A program made the position numbers and the translations under genes. Positions 52,295 to 62,130 of a stretch of 64,000 nt of DNA are shown here, piece after piece. Where the stretch lies: contig CAWGXZ010000009.1 of assembly GCA_963826695.1 (NCBI GenBank), positions 62,001 through 126,000 on the forward strand, in the 5' to 3' direction. Below the pieces are notes generated by a model that saw nothing but the letters and a program-made list of their open reading frames with translations, made no database searches and had not been told where the DNA came from. The stretch comes from CAWGXZ01 sp963826695. GTDB taxonomy: Bacteria > Pseudomonadota > Gammaproteobacteria > Burkholderiales > Burkholderiaceae_C. Positions within the stretch are counted from its first letter, which is position 1, and every line of letters begins with the position of its first letter.

Positions 52295-53749
52295 TCAGTC
52301 GCTTGCTTCGTCGGCTTGCCAGCCACCGCCGAGCGCGCGGTAGAGGGCCACCCAGGCGGTGGTTCGCTCACGCTGCAGTTCGATCAACGCGCCGTTGGCC
52401 TGCAGCGCACTGCGCCGCGCATCTTCCAGCTCGAACAGGCTGCCGAGTCCGTTGTCGAAGCGCGAGCGGGTGGCGCGCAGCGAGGCTTCGAAACCCGCGG
52501 CCGCGGCTTGCAGATCGCCGGTACGTTCGGCGCTGCTGTCCAGCACCACCAGGGCTTCCTCGACTTCGCGCACCGCCCGCCGCAACGTGGCCGCATAGAG
52601 CTGCACCGCCTCGTCGTAACGGGCGCGAGCGGCGCGGCTGTCGGCACGGCGGCGGCCGGCGTCGAAGATCGGCAGGCTGACACTGACCGGGCCGACGTTC
52701 CAGACCGGCCCGTCGGCACTGCCGATTCCCGCCGCCACGCGCGCCACGCCGATCTGGCCGGCGAGTGCAATGCGCGGATAGCGGGCGGCGTCGACCTGCG
52801 CCACGTCGGCGAGTGCCGCACCGACATCGAAGGCAGCGGCAAGCAGGTCGGGCCGTTGCGCCAGGGCTTCGGCGGGCACGCTGGCGACGGCGAAGTGCGC
52901 CGGCTGCGGAATCCGCGCCGGTGCGGCGGCGGCAATCGGCATCGCCAGGCGATCGCGCAGCGGCGGCTCGGCCAGTGCGGTCAAGGCAACGAGCGCCTTG
53001 ACCTCGCGCTCGCAGCGCGACGCCTGCAGGCTCGTCTGCGCCTGCGACTGGGCGGCACTGGCACGCGCCAGTTCGGCATCGGCGGGGGCCTGGAATCCGG
53101 CCCGCGCAGTCAGGTCGGTGAGCCGCGCGGTTTCGGCTCGCGACGCGGAATCGGCGCGGCTTTGCAGCAGTTGCGCCTCGCAGGCGCGCAGCGCGGTGTA
53201 GCTGCTGGCGACTTCAGCGGCGACCGACACCCGCGCCGCATGCCAGCCTGCCGTGGCCGCGCCGATGCGCGCCTGCGCGGCTTCGAGCCCTGCGCGGCGG
53301 CCGCCGAACAGATCGATTTCCCACGACGCCTGCAGCCGTGCAGACAGGCTGGTGGCGAGCGGAAACGCCAGTTCCGGGCGGCCGCGGCTGGCCGCACCCG
53401 TCGCGTCGACCGACGGCAGCAAGGCGGCACCGGCGGCGACGCGCGCCGCCCGGGCCTGCTCGATTCGTGTCGCGGCCTGGGCGATCGTCGGGCTGGCCGC
53501 CTGCGCTGCATCGAGCAGCTGCAACAGTGTCGGATCGTCGAAGCGGCGCCACCATGCGGCCAGCCGGCTCTGCTCGCCCGAATGGGGCCGCGGCGCATGC
53601 CACTGCACTGGAGCCGCCGCCGAAGGGGATGGCGGCATCGGCAATCGGGATGCGGTGCCGGCACAGCCGCCGAAGGCGACCACCAGCAGCACGGCGCCAC
53701 CCGTCAGGGCGGCACGTCGGTCGCGGCGCGTGGAAGTCGGGCAGTTCAT
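52295..53749 (-). CDS. TolC/NodT-family outer-membrane efflux lipoprotein
   Basis: From ATG 53749 the protein has 484 residues: MNCPTSTRRDRRAALTGGAV, then a signal with lipobox AFGGC (Cys about 29). NodT-type features are WWRRFDDPTLLQLLDAAQAA, SWEIDLFGGRRAGLEAAQAR, AQRPDLLAAAFDVGAALADV and PIFDAGRRRADSRAARARYD. It forms a trimeric channel in the outer membrane. First gene of the efflux group; a start at 53767 is possible. No regulator gene adjoins, which is notable because such operons often carry a TetR or two-component regulator. Confidence 0.88.
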   Translation of the reverse strand: MNCPTSTRRDRRAALTGGAVLLVVAFGGCAGTASRLPMPPSPSAAAPVQWHAPRPHSGEQSRLAAWWRRFDDPTLLQLLDAAQAASPTIAQAATRIEQARAARVAAGAALLPSVDATGAASRGRPELAFPLATSLSARLQASWEIDLFGGRRAGLEAAQARIGAATAGWHAARVSVAAEVASSYTALRACEAQLLQSRADSASRAETARLTDLTARAGFQAPADAELARASAAQSQAQTSLQASRCEREVKALVALTALAEPPLRDRLAMPIAAAAPARIPQPAHFAVASVPAEALAQRPDLLAAAFDVGAALADVAQVDAARYPRIALAGQIGVARVAAGIGSADGPVWNVGPVSVSLPIFDAGRRRADSRAARARYDEAVQLYAATLRRAVREVEEALVVLDSSAERTGDLQAAAAGFEASLRATRSRFDNGLGSLFELEDARRSALQANGALIELQRERTTAWVALYRALGGGWQADEASD

Positions 53750-53924
53750 GGAGGTGGCGCCCGGCATGCACAGATGCGCCCGGAGGCCGCGGGACTTTAG
53801 CAAACGTGGCAGCGGAAACCGCGCACGGCTCGGTGGTCAGCAGCCACCGGGTCTGCAAGCACTTTCAGCGCTTCGGCAGCGTGCACTGCGGGCGCCGCAA
53901 CGCCGCGCCTGCCCTGCCTTGTTC

Positions 53925-55166
53925 TCAGACCTTGAGGCCCGTCCCTGCGGCCTGAGTCGACTTGTCGGTGCCCTGCCCATGGCGCACGCGCAGCCGCTTG
54001 AACGCCGCGAGCGCCTGGCCGACGACCTGGTCCATGTTGTAGTACTTGTAGGTCGCCAACCGGCCGACGAAGGTGACGTTCTCGACCCGGTCGGCTTCTT
54101 CCTCGTAGCGCTTGTACAGCGCCGCATTCTCCGGCCGTGGCACCGGATAGTACGGGTCGCCCTCGGCGGTCGGGTATTCGTACACCACCGAGGTGCTGGC
54201 ATGCGTCTGCCCGGTGATGTGCTTGAACTCGCTGACGCGGGTGTAGCCGTAATCGTTGGGGAAATTGACCGTGCCGACCGCCTGGAACTGTTCCTGCGGC
54301 AGCGTCGCATGCTCGAAGCGCAGGCTGCGGTACGGCAGCTTTCCGTACCTGTAGTCGAAGTAGGCGTCGATCGGCCCGCTGTAGACCATGTGCTTCCACG
54401 GGATGAAGTCGACGATCTCGCGGTAGTCGGTGTTGGTCATCACCTTGATGTTCGGGTGATCGAGCATGGCCTCGAACATCCGCGTGTAGCCGTGCAGCGG
54501 CATCGCCTGGAACGTGTCGGTGAAATAGCGGTCGTCGCGATTGGTCCGCGTCGGCACGCGCGCCGTCACGCTGGCGTCGAGCTCCGATGGATCGAGCCCC
54601 CACTGCTTGCGCGTGTAGCCGCGAAAGAACTTGTTGTAGAGGTCGCGGCCGACCTTGCTGACGACCACATCTTCCGACGTGCGCACCGGCTCGACCTTTT
54701 CAGCCACCGAAGCGAAGAACTGCTCGAGCTCGAACGAGGTCAGCTTCAGGCCGTAGAGCTGGTTGACCGTGTCGAGGTTGATCGGCATCGGCACCAGCTG
54801 GCCGTCGACGTTCGCCAGCACCCGGTGCTGGTACGGCCGCCATTCGGTGAAACGCGACAGGTAGTCGAAGATGTCGGCCGAATTGGTATGGAAGATGTGC
54901 GGGCCATAGGGATGGATCAGCACGCCCGCGTCGTCGTAGCGGTCGTAGGCGTTGCCACCGATGTGCGGCCGCTTGTCGACCACCAGCACACGCTGCCCGA
55001 GTTCGCTCGCCAGCCGTTCGGCAAGCACGCTCCCTGCGAAGCCGGCACCGACGATCAGGTAGTCGAAACCGCGCCGCTCGGGCAGGTCGAAAAACGCTGC
55101 CGATTCAATCTCCCTGCCTGCCTTGTCCAATCCAGTTCTCCGTATTGAGTCCGACCCGCAGCGCAT
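53925..55166 (-). CDS. glf: UDP-galactopyranose mutase
   Basis: The enzyme interconverts UDP-galactopyranose and UDP-galactofuranose using reduced FAD. The dinucleotide fold is FDYLIVGAGFAGSVLAERLA, followed by VVDKRPHIGGNAYDRYDDAG and PYGPHIFHTNSADIFDYLSR, where the conserved His loop lies. Later blocks are KFFRGYTRKQWGLDPSELDA (mobile-loop Arg/Trp), RDDRYFTDTFQAMPLHGYTR and TFVGRLATYKYYNMDQVVGQ. Start choice is uncertain: ATG 55166 adds about 30 residues before the fold, while non-ATG starts further in are possible. No galactofuranosyl transferase or O-antigen gene is nearby, so its sugar product must be used by genes elsewhere. Confidence 0.9.
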   Translation of the reverse strand: MRCGSDSIRRTGLDKAGREIESAAFFDLPERRGFDYLIVGAGFAGSVLAERLASELGQRVLVVDKRPHIGGNAYDRYDDAGVLIHPYGPHIFHTNSADIFDYLSRFTEWRPYQHRVLANVDGQLVPMPINLDTVNQLYGLKLTSFELEQFFASVAEKVEPVRTSEDVVVSKVGRDLYNKFFRGYTRKQWGLDPSELDASVTARVPTRTNRDDRYFTDTFQAMPLHGYTRMFEAMLDHPNIKVMTNTDYREIVDFIPWKHMVYSGPIDAYFDYRYGKLPYRSLRFEHATLPQEQFQAVGTVNFPNDYGYTRVSEFKHITGQTHASTSVVYEYPTAEGDPYYPVPRPENAALYKRYEEEADRVENVTFVGRLATYKYYNMDQVVGQALAAFKRLRVRHGQGTDKSTQAAGTGLKV

Positions 55167-55274
55167 GCGCCGGAAGATCGGCCGCAGCGGCCCGGATCGG
55201 GCTGATCTCAATATGGCAAGGCACACGCCCGGTGCATTCGCACAGACGCCGGCCCGCCGCCAGACCCGGGTGGC

Positions 55275-56375
55275 TCAGCCGAGCCGCTGCACCACTTCGT
55301 CGGCGATTGCAAGCGACGCCGTCAGGCCCGGTGACTCGATGCCGAACAGGTGCACCAGCCCCTGGACGCCGTGCACCTCGGGTCCGTCGATGCGGAAATC
55401 GCTCGCCGGCTCGCCCGGCCCCGAGAGCTTCGGCCGGATGCCGGCGTAGTCGGGCTGCAGCGAACCGTCGGGCAGCGCGGGCCAGTACTTGCGCACCTCG
55501 GCATAGAAGGCATCGCCGCGCCGGGGATCGACCGGGTAGTCGATGCGGTCGATCCACTCGACGTCCGGCCCGAAGCGGACCTGGCCGGCGAGATCGAGCG
55601 TCAGGTGCACGCCCAGGCCCGCCTGCTCGGGTACCGGATAGATCAGGTGCCGAAAGCGCGTGCGCCGACCGAGCGAGAAGTAGTTGCCCTTGGCATACCA
55701 GGTCGGCGGCACCTGGTGCGGCGCGAAGCCCGCGAGGCTTGCCGCAACCGCCTGCGCATGCAGGCCGGCGCAGTTGACCAGCGTCGTCGCCCGCCAACGC
55801 CCCGGAGCGCTGCCGCCGACTTCGAGCTCGATACCGTCGCCGCCGACCCGCCCCCCCAGCAGCGGCGACTCGAAGGCAAGCATCGCCCCGTGCGCCTCGG
55901 CGTCGCCCTGCAGCGCCAGCATCAGCGCATGGCTGTCGACGATGCCGGTGCTCGGCGAAAGCAGCGCTGCCACCACGCGCAGATCGGGCTCGAGCGCCTC
56001 GACCTGCGCCGCGTCGAGCCATTCGAGGTCGTCGACGCCGCTGGCCGCGGCCTTGGCGCGGATTTGCTCCAGCGCCGCCCGCTGCGATTCGTGGGTGGCG
56101 ACGATCAGCTTGCCGCAGCGCCGGTGCGGTACCTGGTAGCTGGCGCAGAAGTCGTAGAGCGCTTCCTTGCCCGCCACGCACAGCCGCGCCTTGAGCGACC
56201 CCGGCGCATAGTAGATGCCCGCGTGGATGACTTCGCTGTTGCGCGAACTGGTGCCGGTGCCGATCGACCCGGCGGCCTCGAGCACGACGACTTCACGGCC
56301 GGCCCGCGCCAGCGCACGTGCGCACGCCAGGCCGACGACGCCGGCGCCGACCACCACGCAATCGATGACCTCCAT
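55275..56375 (-). CDS. FAD-dependent oxidoreductase, L-2-hydroxyglutarate oxidase-like
   Basis: This gene encodes 366 residues starting MEVIDCVVVGAGVVGLACAR, with GGAGG nine bases upstream. The Rossmann FAD motif GAGVVGLACARALARAG and LEAAGSIGTGTSSRNSEVIH are typical of the DAO superfamily; the stretch SSRNSEVIHAGIYYAPGSLK is the mark of the LhgO/L2HGDH group. The C-terminus has DYAGIRPKLSGPGEP and LVHLFGIESPGLTASLAIAD. It probably oxidises a 2-hydroxy acid and passes electrons to quinone or oxygen; the exact substrate is not shown. The same direction as glf, with a 108-bp gap between them, leaves co-transcription open. Confidence 0.87.
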   Translation of the reverse strand: MEVIDCVVVGAGVVGLACARALARAGREVVVLEAAGSIGTGTSSRNSEVIHAGIYYAPGSLKARLCVAGKEALYDFCASYQVPHRRCGKLIVATHESQRAALEQIRAKAAASGVDDLEWLDAAQVEALEPDLRVVAALLSPSTGIVDSHALMLALQGDAEAHGAMLAFESPLLGGRVGGDGIELEVGGSAPGRWRATTLVNCAGLHAQAVAASLAGFAPHQVPPTWYAKGNYFSLGRRTRFRHLIYPVPEQAGLGVHLTLDLAGQVRFGPDVEWIDRIDYPVDPRRGDAFYAEVRKYWPALPDGSLQPDYAGIRPKLSGPGEPASDFRIDGPEVHGVQGLVHLFGIESPGLTASLAIADEVVQRLG

Positions 56376-56495
56376 GCTTGCCTCCGGGATCAAGCCGTCG
56401 CCGCCCATGCGGCGCTCGGCTGGGGAAGCACGATCGTACCCAAGCGAAAGACAGGCGCTGTCGGGCTGACGATCACCCAAACCGGGCGCACAAAC

Positions 56496-56524
56496 GAAAA
56501 CAGGAGCCGAAGCTCCCGTTTTCT
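56496..56524 (-). terminator. rho-independent terminator with CGAA/TTCG tetraloop
   Basis: Plus-strand AAAACAGGAGCCGAAGCTCC then CGTTTT forms a GGAGC/GCTCC stem with a four-base loop, flanked by AAAA and TTTT. Read leftward it is GGGAGC-TTCG-GCTCC followed by TGTTTTC, a compact stem with a stable TTCG loop and a T run. It lies 26 bp past the stop of the small secreted protein and so should end that leftward transcript. The flanking symmetry would let it act on both strands. Confidence 0.75.
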
Positions 56525-56549
56525 CGACCGCGCCGCGGCGCGAGCCGGA

Positions 56550-56744
56550 TTACTTCTTGGTGTTCGAATGGGCGCTGGCGGCCATGCCGGGAGCACTGGC
56601 GCTCTTGCCCGGGCCGCTGGCGCTGCGCGACGGCGCGCTCGCCGACGAACCACCCATCGCGGCGCCGGCATGAGCCGCCGCTTGCGCGCCGAGGGAGAAA
56701 ACCGCCGAAGCGGCGAAGATCAGGGTAGGAACAAGCTTGGTCAT
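56550..56744 (-). CDS. small secreted Ala/Ser-rich protein
   Basis: This gene encodes 64 residues: signal peptide MTKLVPTLIFAASAVFSLGA with a QAAA cleavage region, then a short mature part made of Ser/Ala/Gly/Pro repeats (GGSSASAPSRSASGPGKSAS, APGMAASAHSN) ending NTKK. There are no Cys residues and no motif. It is a monocistronic unit with its own terminator just downstream, and such a compact unit supports expression. The function is unknown. Confidence 0.65.
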   Translation of the reverse strand: MTKLVPTLIFAASAVFSLGAQAAAHAGAAMGGSSASAPSRSASGPGKSASAPGMAASAHSNTKK

Positions 56745-56900
56745 GGTGTGTCTCGTGTGGTTTGATGACAATGCATTCCAGGTTTACGGACCCGTCACCA
56801 CCTGCCTTCGGCTGCCAGCAGCTGAAGCGGCGGCTACGGCCGACTTCCCTTTTGCGGCGCGGATACTAGCCGCAGCCAACCCCGCCGGTCAACGCACTTC

Positions 56901-58079
56901 ATGCCCTTGCACAGTCGAATAGCAACGATTTTCGCGATTTCCGTTACGACTGCCGCGGGCGCAGCACCCTTTACCCCGACCGCGGATTCCCAGGTGCTCG
57001 AAACGCTCGCCGCCCGGGCGACCGACCCGCGAATGCGCGAGATGCACGAAATGCGTGCCGCACTGCGTCGAGAGCCGCGCAACCTCGATCTCGCCGTGCG
57101 GCTGGCTCGCCGCTACTACGAGGAGGTCGCTGCCGAGGGCGATCCGCGCTACATCGGTTATGCGCAGGCGGCACTTGCACCCTGGTGGAACCTGCGCGAT
57201 CCGCCGCCGGCGGCGCGGGTGTTGCGCGCCATGCTGCTGCAGTTCAACCATGACTTCGCTGGCGCCGTCGCGGACCTCGACGGCGTGCTCAAGGTCGAGC
57301 CGGCGAACGCCGAGGCCTGGGCCTGGCGCGCCGCAATCAGCATGGTGCAAGCCGACTATGCCGTGGCGCGGCACGCCTGCCAGCAGCTCGGCGGCATCGC
57401 CTTGCCGATGATCGAAGTGGCTTGCACGGCCTATGTCGACTCGGTGACCGGCAAGGCCGACGCGGCGGCGTCGGCAATTCGCGCGGCGCTGCAGCGTGCG
57501 CCCGACGCACCGGCTTCGGCGCGCCTCTGGGTGCTGACCCGCCTGGCCGAGATCGACGAGCGGCGCGGCGACGACAAGGCCGCCGAAGCCGCCTTCCGCG
57601 AAGCCCTGGCGCTCGGCGTCAAGGACGGCTATCTGTTCGCCGCGTATGCGGATTTCCTGCTCGACCGCGGCCGCGCCGACGAGGTGCTGAGCCTGCTCGG
57701 CGACAAGACCCGTTCCGACGTGCTGTTGGTACGCGCCGCGCTTGCCGCCAAGGCAGCGGCGTCGCCGCAGCTGCCGGCCCTGTCGGCCGCCCTTGCTGCG
57801 CGCTTCGAGGCAGCACAGCGGCGGGGCGACAAGACACACGAAAAGGAACAGTCGCGCTTTGCACTCGCGGTCCAGGGCCGGCCCCAGGAGGCACTCGCCC
57901 TGGCGCAGTCCAACTACGCGGTGCAGCGTGAGCCAGCCGATGCGCGGGCCCTGCTCGAGGCGGCGATCGCCACCCGCCAGCCTGCCGCTGCGGCACCGGC
58001 GCTGAAGTGGATGGCCGATTCCGGCATCGAGAGCCGTGCCCTGAAGAACCTCGCCGCACGCCTGAAGGGTGCCGCTTGA
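56901..58079 (+). CDS. secreted TPR-repeat protein
   Basis: This gene encodes 392 residues starting MPLHSRIATIFAISVTTAAG, a signal peptide for export. The mature protein is built of helical repeats: LRREPRNLDLAVRLARRYYE, FNHDFAGAVADLDGVLKVEP and RRGDDKAAEAAFREALALGV read as TPR units. No catalytic motif is visible. Its last codon overlaps the TTG start of the HupE/UreJ gene, so the two are coupled. A scaffold or partner role for the membrane protein is inferred from this coupling. The 156 bp before it carry the start region of the divergent small secreted gene. Confidence 0.8.
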   Translation: MPLHSRIATIFAISVTTAAGAAPFTPTADSQVLETLAARATDPRMREMHEMRAALRREPRNLDLAVRLARRYYEEVAAEGDPRYIGYAQAALAPWWNLRDPPPAARVLRAMLLQFNHDFAGAVADLDGVLKVEPANAEAWAWRAAISMVQADYAVARHACQQLGGIALPMIEVACTAYVDSVTGKADAAASAIRAALQRAPDAPASARLWVLTRLAEIDERRGDDKAAEAAFREALALGVKDGYLFAAYADFLLDRGRADEVLSLLGDKTRSDVLLVRAALAAKAAASPQLPALSAALAARFEAAQRRGDKTHEKEQSRFALAVQGRPQEALALAQSNYAVQREPADARALLEAAIATRQPAAAAPALKWMADSGIESRALKNLAARLKGAA

Positions 58080-59230
58080 ACGCGCGCGATCGCTTCCTGC
58101 GCGCAGGTTTCTGGCTCGCTGCGCTGCTGCTCGGGGTCGCTGGCACGCCCGCGCTCGCGCACAAGCCGTCGGACAGCTACCTGACGCTGAAGGTCGGCGC
58201 CGGCGAAGCGGTGCATGGGCGCTGGGACATCGCGCTGCGCGACCTCGACTTTGCGATCGGCCTCGACGCCGACGGCGATGGCCGGATCACCTGGGGCGAG
58301 CTGCGCGCCCGGCATGGCGACATCGCTGCGTATGCGCTGGCACGGCTTGCTGTCGAATCGAACGGTGCGGCGTGCCGCGTGCAGGCCGGTGAACAGCAGG
58401 TCGACGAACACACCGACGGCGCCTACACCGTCATCGACCTGCGCATTGCCTGTCCGCAGGCGCCGACCCACCTGGTGCTGCGCTACAGCCTGTTCGCCGA
58501 TATCGATCCGCAGCACCGCGGCCTGCTGAATCTCGTCAGCGCAGCGGGCAGCCGCACCGCGATCCTCGGGCCGCAGGCGCCGATGCAGCGCTTCGAGCTG
58601 CAGCAGCCGAGCCGGCTGGCACAGTTCCTCGACTACGTCCGCGACGGCGCCTGGCACATCGCGATCGGCTACGACCACATCCTGTTCCTGCTGTCGCTGC
58701 TGCTGCCCGCCGTGCTGTGGCGCCAGGGTGGCGGCTGGCAGGCGGCGGAGCGTTTCCGCGACGCCTTCGTCGACGTCGCCAAGATCGTCACCGCTTTCAC
58801 CGTCGCGCACTCGATCACGCTCACGCTGGCGGCACTCGGCGTGGTGTCGCTGCCGTCGCGCTGGGTCGAATCGGCCATTGCCGCATCGGTGGTGCTGGCA
58901 GCGCTGAACAACCTCTATCCGCTGGTGCGCGGCCGCCGCTGGGCGGTGGCCTTCGGCTTCGGCCTGATCCACGGCTTCGGTTTTGCCAGCGTGCTCGCAG
59001 ACCTCGGGCTGCCGCAGCAGGCGCTGCTGCCGGCGCTGCTCGGCTTCAATCTCGGCGTCGAGGCTGGCCAACTGGCAATCGTCGCCGTGTTCCTGCCGCT
59101 GGCGTTTGCGCTGCGGCGCACGCGGTTTTACCGCCAGGGCGTGCTGGTCGGCGGCTCGATCGCCATTGCACTCGTCGCGGCGGTCTGGTTGGCCGAGCGG
59201 GCGCTGAACATCAAGCTGCTGGCGTTCTGA
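58076..59230 (+). CDS. HupE/UreJ-family membrane protein with extracytoplasmic EF-hand
   Basis: This gene encodes 384 residues from TTG 58076, overlapping the TPR gene stop. After a signal peptide (FWLAALLLGVAGTPALAH) an extracytoplasmic domain contains an EF-hand loop, DADGDGRITWGE at about residues 64-75, with Asp at positions 1, 3 and 5 and Glu at 12, as calcium binding needs. The HupE/UreJ membrane domain (about 205-384) begins GYDHILFLLSLLLPAVLW (HD motif in helix 1) and has AHSITLTLAALG and FGFGLIHGFGFA, whose His residues suit nickel or cobalt transport. An accession-level substrate is not shown. Confidence 0.85.
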   Translation: MNARDRFLRAGFWLAALLLGVAGTPALAHKPSDSYLTLKVGAGEAVHGRWDIALRDLDFAIGLDADGDGRITWGELRARHGDIAAYALARLAVESNGAACRVQAGEQQVDEHTDGAYTVIDLRIACPQAPTHLVLRYSLFADIDPQHRGLLNLVSAAGSRTAILGPQAPMQRFELQQPSRLAQFLDYVRDGAWHIAIGYDHILFLLSLLLPAVLWRQGGGWQAAERFRDAFVDVAKIVTAFTVAHSITLTLAALGVVSLPSRWVESAIAASVVLAALNNLYPLVRGRRWAVAFGFGLIHGFGFASVLADLGLPQQALLPALLGFNLGVEAGQLAIVAVFLPLAFALRRTRFYRQGVLVGGSIAIALVAAVWLAERALNIKLLAF

Positions 59231-59237
59231 GCGGCCA

Positions 59238-60065
59238 TCACCGCGCCGGAGCGGCGGCGACCTGGAAAGCCAGCGTCACGAAGCGGCTTTCCCATGCGTC
59301 GGACGATGTCTGCGAAGGCCGCAGGTCGGTGCCGCGCAGCACCCAGGCGCCGGCCGCCGGTGGCTTCCAGTGCACGCGGCCCTCGCCATCCGTGGTGAGC
59401 CAGGCGGCCCCCTCGTTGCGTTCGCCGAGCATCTCGACCGCAAAGCCGGCGAGCGGACGGCCGTCGCGAAGCACCTGGAATTCGAGTTCGTCGCCGACGC
59501 GCTGCATGCCGTTGGCACTGCGCAGCAGCACGTCCATGCCGATGCCGGCGATCGGCAGGGTCGGCGACGCAGCCGCGTCGCCGAGCTCGATCCGCGCATG
59601 CTTGGTGAAGCGCTCCGACCAGCGCACACCACGCGACTGCATGGCCGCCCAGGCCTCGCGCACCGACGCCGGCGCGGCGATCTCGTCGAGGTAGACCTTC
59701 ACCACGTCATCGGCGATCTCGACGTCGAAAGGCGCAAGCTGCGCCCAGCAGCTCAGCGCGCCGGAGCCAGGTCCAGCCGCTGCGCCGCGCTCGGCACGCA
59801 TCAGCAGCGCATGGCTCGTAAGCCGCAGCGGCGCCAGCGTGAGGCTGCCGCCGCCGCGGCTGCGGCAGCCGTTGAGGCGCAGGTGCTCGGCGCCGATGGC
59901 GAAATCCTGCACCGGAAAGCGGTTGCCGGTGCCGAGCAGCAGCATTGCCTCGCCCGGACGCGCACTCGGCAACGCGCGAAACCAGGTGTCGTGTGCCGCA
60001 ACGCCGCCGGCGGCAACTGCCAACGCCAGCGCGGCACCGGCGCGAAGGAGTCTGGACAAATTCAT
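59238..60065 (-). CDS. DUF4198 periplasmic protein
   Basis: This gene encodes 275 residues beginning MNLSRLLRAGAALALAVAAG. The signal peptide ends VAAHDTWF; His-Asp immediately after the cleavage site is common in DUF4198 proteins. The later beta-rich part includes DVVKVYLDEIAAPASVREAW, DELEFQVLRDGRPLAGFAVE and WLTTDGEGRVHWKPPAAGAW. The family is periplasmic and often occurs with metal (nickel/cobalt) uptake genes; the HupE/UreJ gene ends seven bases away on the other strand. It is co-directional with the ABC-2 permease gene, whose stop overlaps its start by one base. Confidence 0.78.
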   Translation of the reverse strand: MNLSRLLRAGAALALAVAAGGVAAHDTWFRALPSARPGEAMLLLGTGNRFPVQDFAIGAEHLRLNGCRSRGGGSLTLAPLRLTSHALLMRAERGAAAGPGSGALSCWAQLAPFDVEIADDVVKVYLDEIAAPASVREAWAAMQSRGVRWSERFTKHARIELGDAAASPTLPIAGIGMDVLLRSANGMQRVGDELEFQVLRDGRPLAGFAVEMLGERNEGAAWLTTDGEGRVHWKPPAAGAWVLRGTDLRPSQTSSDAWESRFVTLAFQVAAAPAR

Positions 60066-60826
60066 CAGGTCTTGAGCCGGTAGCCGGTGCGGAAGATCCA
60101 GGCCGCAATGCCGAGGAACAGCGCCAGGAAGCCCAGCGTCATCGCCAGGCTGACGCCGACGCCGACTTCGGCGCTGCCGTGGAAGCTCCAGCGAAAACCG
60201 CTGATCAGGTAGACGACCGGGTTGAACAACGTCACCGTGCGCCAGAACGGCGGCAGCATGTCGATCGAATAGAAGCTGCCACCGAGAAACCCGAGCGGCG
60301 TGATGACCAGCAACGGCACCAGTTGCAGCTTTTCGAATCCGTCGGCCCAGATGCCGATGATGAAGCCGAGCAGGCTGAAGGTGACCGAGGTCAGCACCAG
60401 GAACAGCAGCATCCATCCCGGATGCTCGATCCGCAGCGGCACGAACAGCGCCGCGGTGCCGAGGATGATCAGGCCGAGCAGGATCGACTTGCTCGCCGCC
60501 GCACCGACATACGCCAGCACGATCTCGAAATAGGAGACCGGCGCCGACAGAAGCTCGTAGATCGTGCCGGTGAAGCGCGGAAAGTAGATGCCGAACGAGG
60601 CATTGGAGACGCTCTGCGTCAGCAGCGACAGCATCACCAGCCCCGGCACGATGAAGGCGCCGTACGGCACGCCGCCGACCTCCGGAATGCGCGAGCCGAT
60701 CGCCGCGCCGAAGACGACGAAGTACAGCGAGGTCGACAGCACCGGCGAAATGATGCTTTGCATCAAGGTGCGCCAGGTGCGCGCCATCTCGAAGTTGTAG
60801 ATGGCGCGGACGGCAGGGAGGTTCAT
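60065..60826 (-). CDS. ABC-2 type exporter permease (YadH-like)
   Basis: From ATG 60826 the protein has 253 residues, MNLPAVRAIYNFEMARTWRT. Six hydrophobic segments and the ABC-2 pattern (LMQSIISPVLSTSLYFVVFG, GTIYELLSAPVSYFEIVLAY, PLGFLGGSFYSIDMLPPFWR, LFNPVVYLISGFRWSFHG) match the YadH/NodJ group. It pairs with the ATPase gene 61170-62087, from which a 343-bp gap holding a palindromic repeat separates it. The exported substrate is unknown. A start at 60880 would add 18 residues ahead of the conserved opening. Confidence 0.9.
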   Translation of the reverse strand: MNLPAVRAIYNFEMARTWRTLMQSIISPVLSTSLYFVVFGAAIGSRIPEVGGVPYGAFIVPGLVMLSLLTQSVSNASFGIYFPRFTGTIYELLSAPVSYFEIVLAYVGAAASKSILLGLIILGTAALFVPLRIEHPGWMLLFLVLTSVTFSLLGFIIGIWADGFEKLQLVPLLVITPLGFLGGSFYSIDMLPPFWRTVTLFNPVVYLISGFRWSFHGSAEVGVGVSLAMTLGFLALFLGIAAWIFRTGYRLKT

Positions 60827-60896
60827 AAACGTGGCCCCAGGAAGAACTGCCAGCAGCACCGAGCGGGATCGTGCCGGCAAGGTGCCGTGCGCCGCT

Positions 60897-61089
60897 CATG
60901 TCCCCCGAGGCCGGCTGCGCCGGCCTCTCCTCCTTTACTTCGCTCTGCACGACACCCCGCCGGCCCGCTCCGGCAACGCCGAAGCACCGCGCCGCGTTCC
61001 ACGCGCGCTGCCTCGCCGCGGGTGTCGGGTGGGTGGCGCAGTGAAGTAAAGGAGGAGGACTCGGCCGCAGGCCGGGTCCGGGGGACATG
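60897..61089. repeat. palindromic repeat, third class (193 bp)
   Basis: The ends CATGTCCCCC and GGGGGACATG are perfect inverted copies. TCCTCCTTTACTTC on the left faces GAAGTAAAGGAGGA on the right, and CGACACC faces GGTGTCG further in. It has the same overall design as the 506- and 599-bp units (arms, AT-rich block, GC-rich core) but is shorter and lacks local hairpins. It sits between the ATPase and permease genes of one ABC exporter, 80 bp past the ATPase stop. Confidence 0.82.
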
Positions 61090-61169
61090 AACGGAGCTGC
61101 CTACCCGGCGACCGCGGCTCGCTCGGCCGGTGACGGGGGTCGGCGCCACGAGGTAATCCAACATGGCGG

Positions 61170-62087
<918 letters not shown>

Positions 62088-62130
62088 CGGGCGACGATAG
62101 CCGACGCCGCAGGCACGGCGCCGGGTGGCG

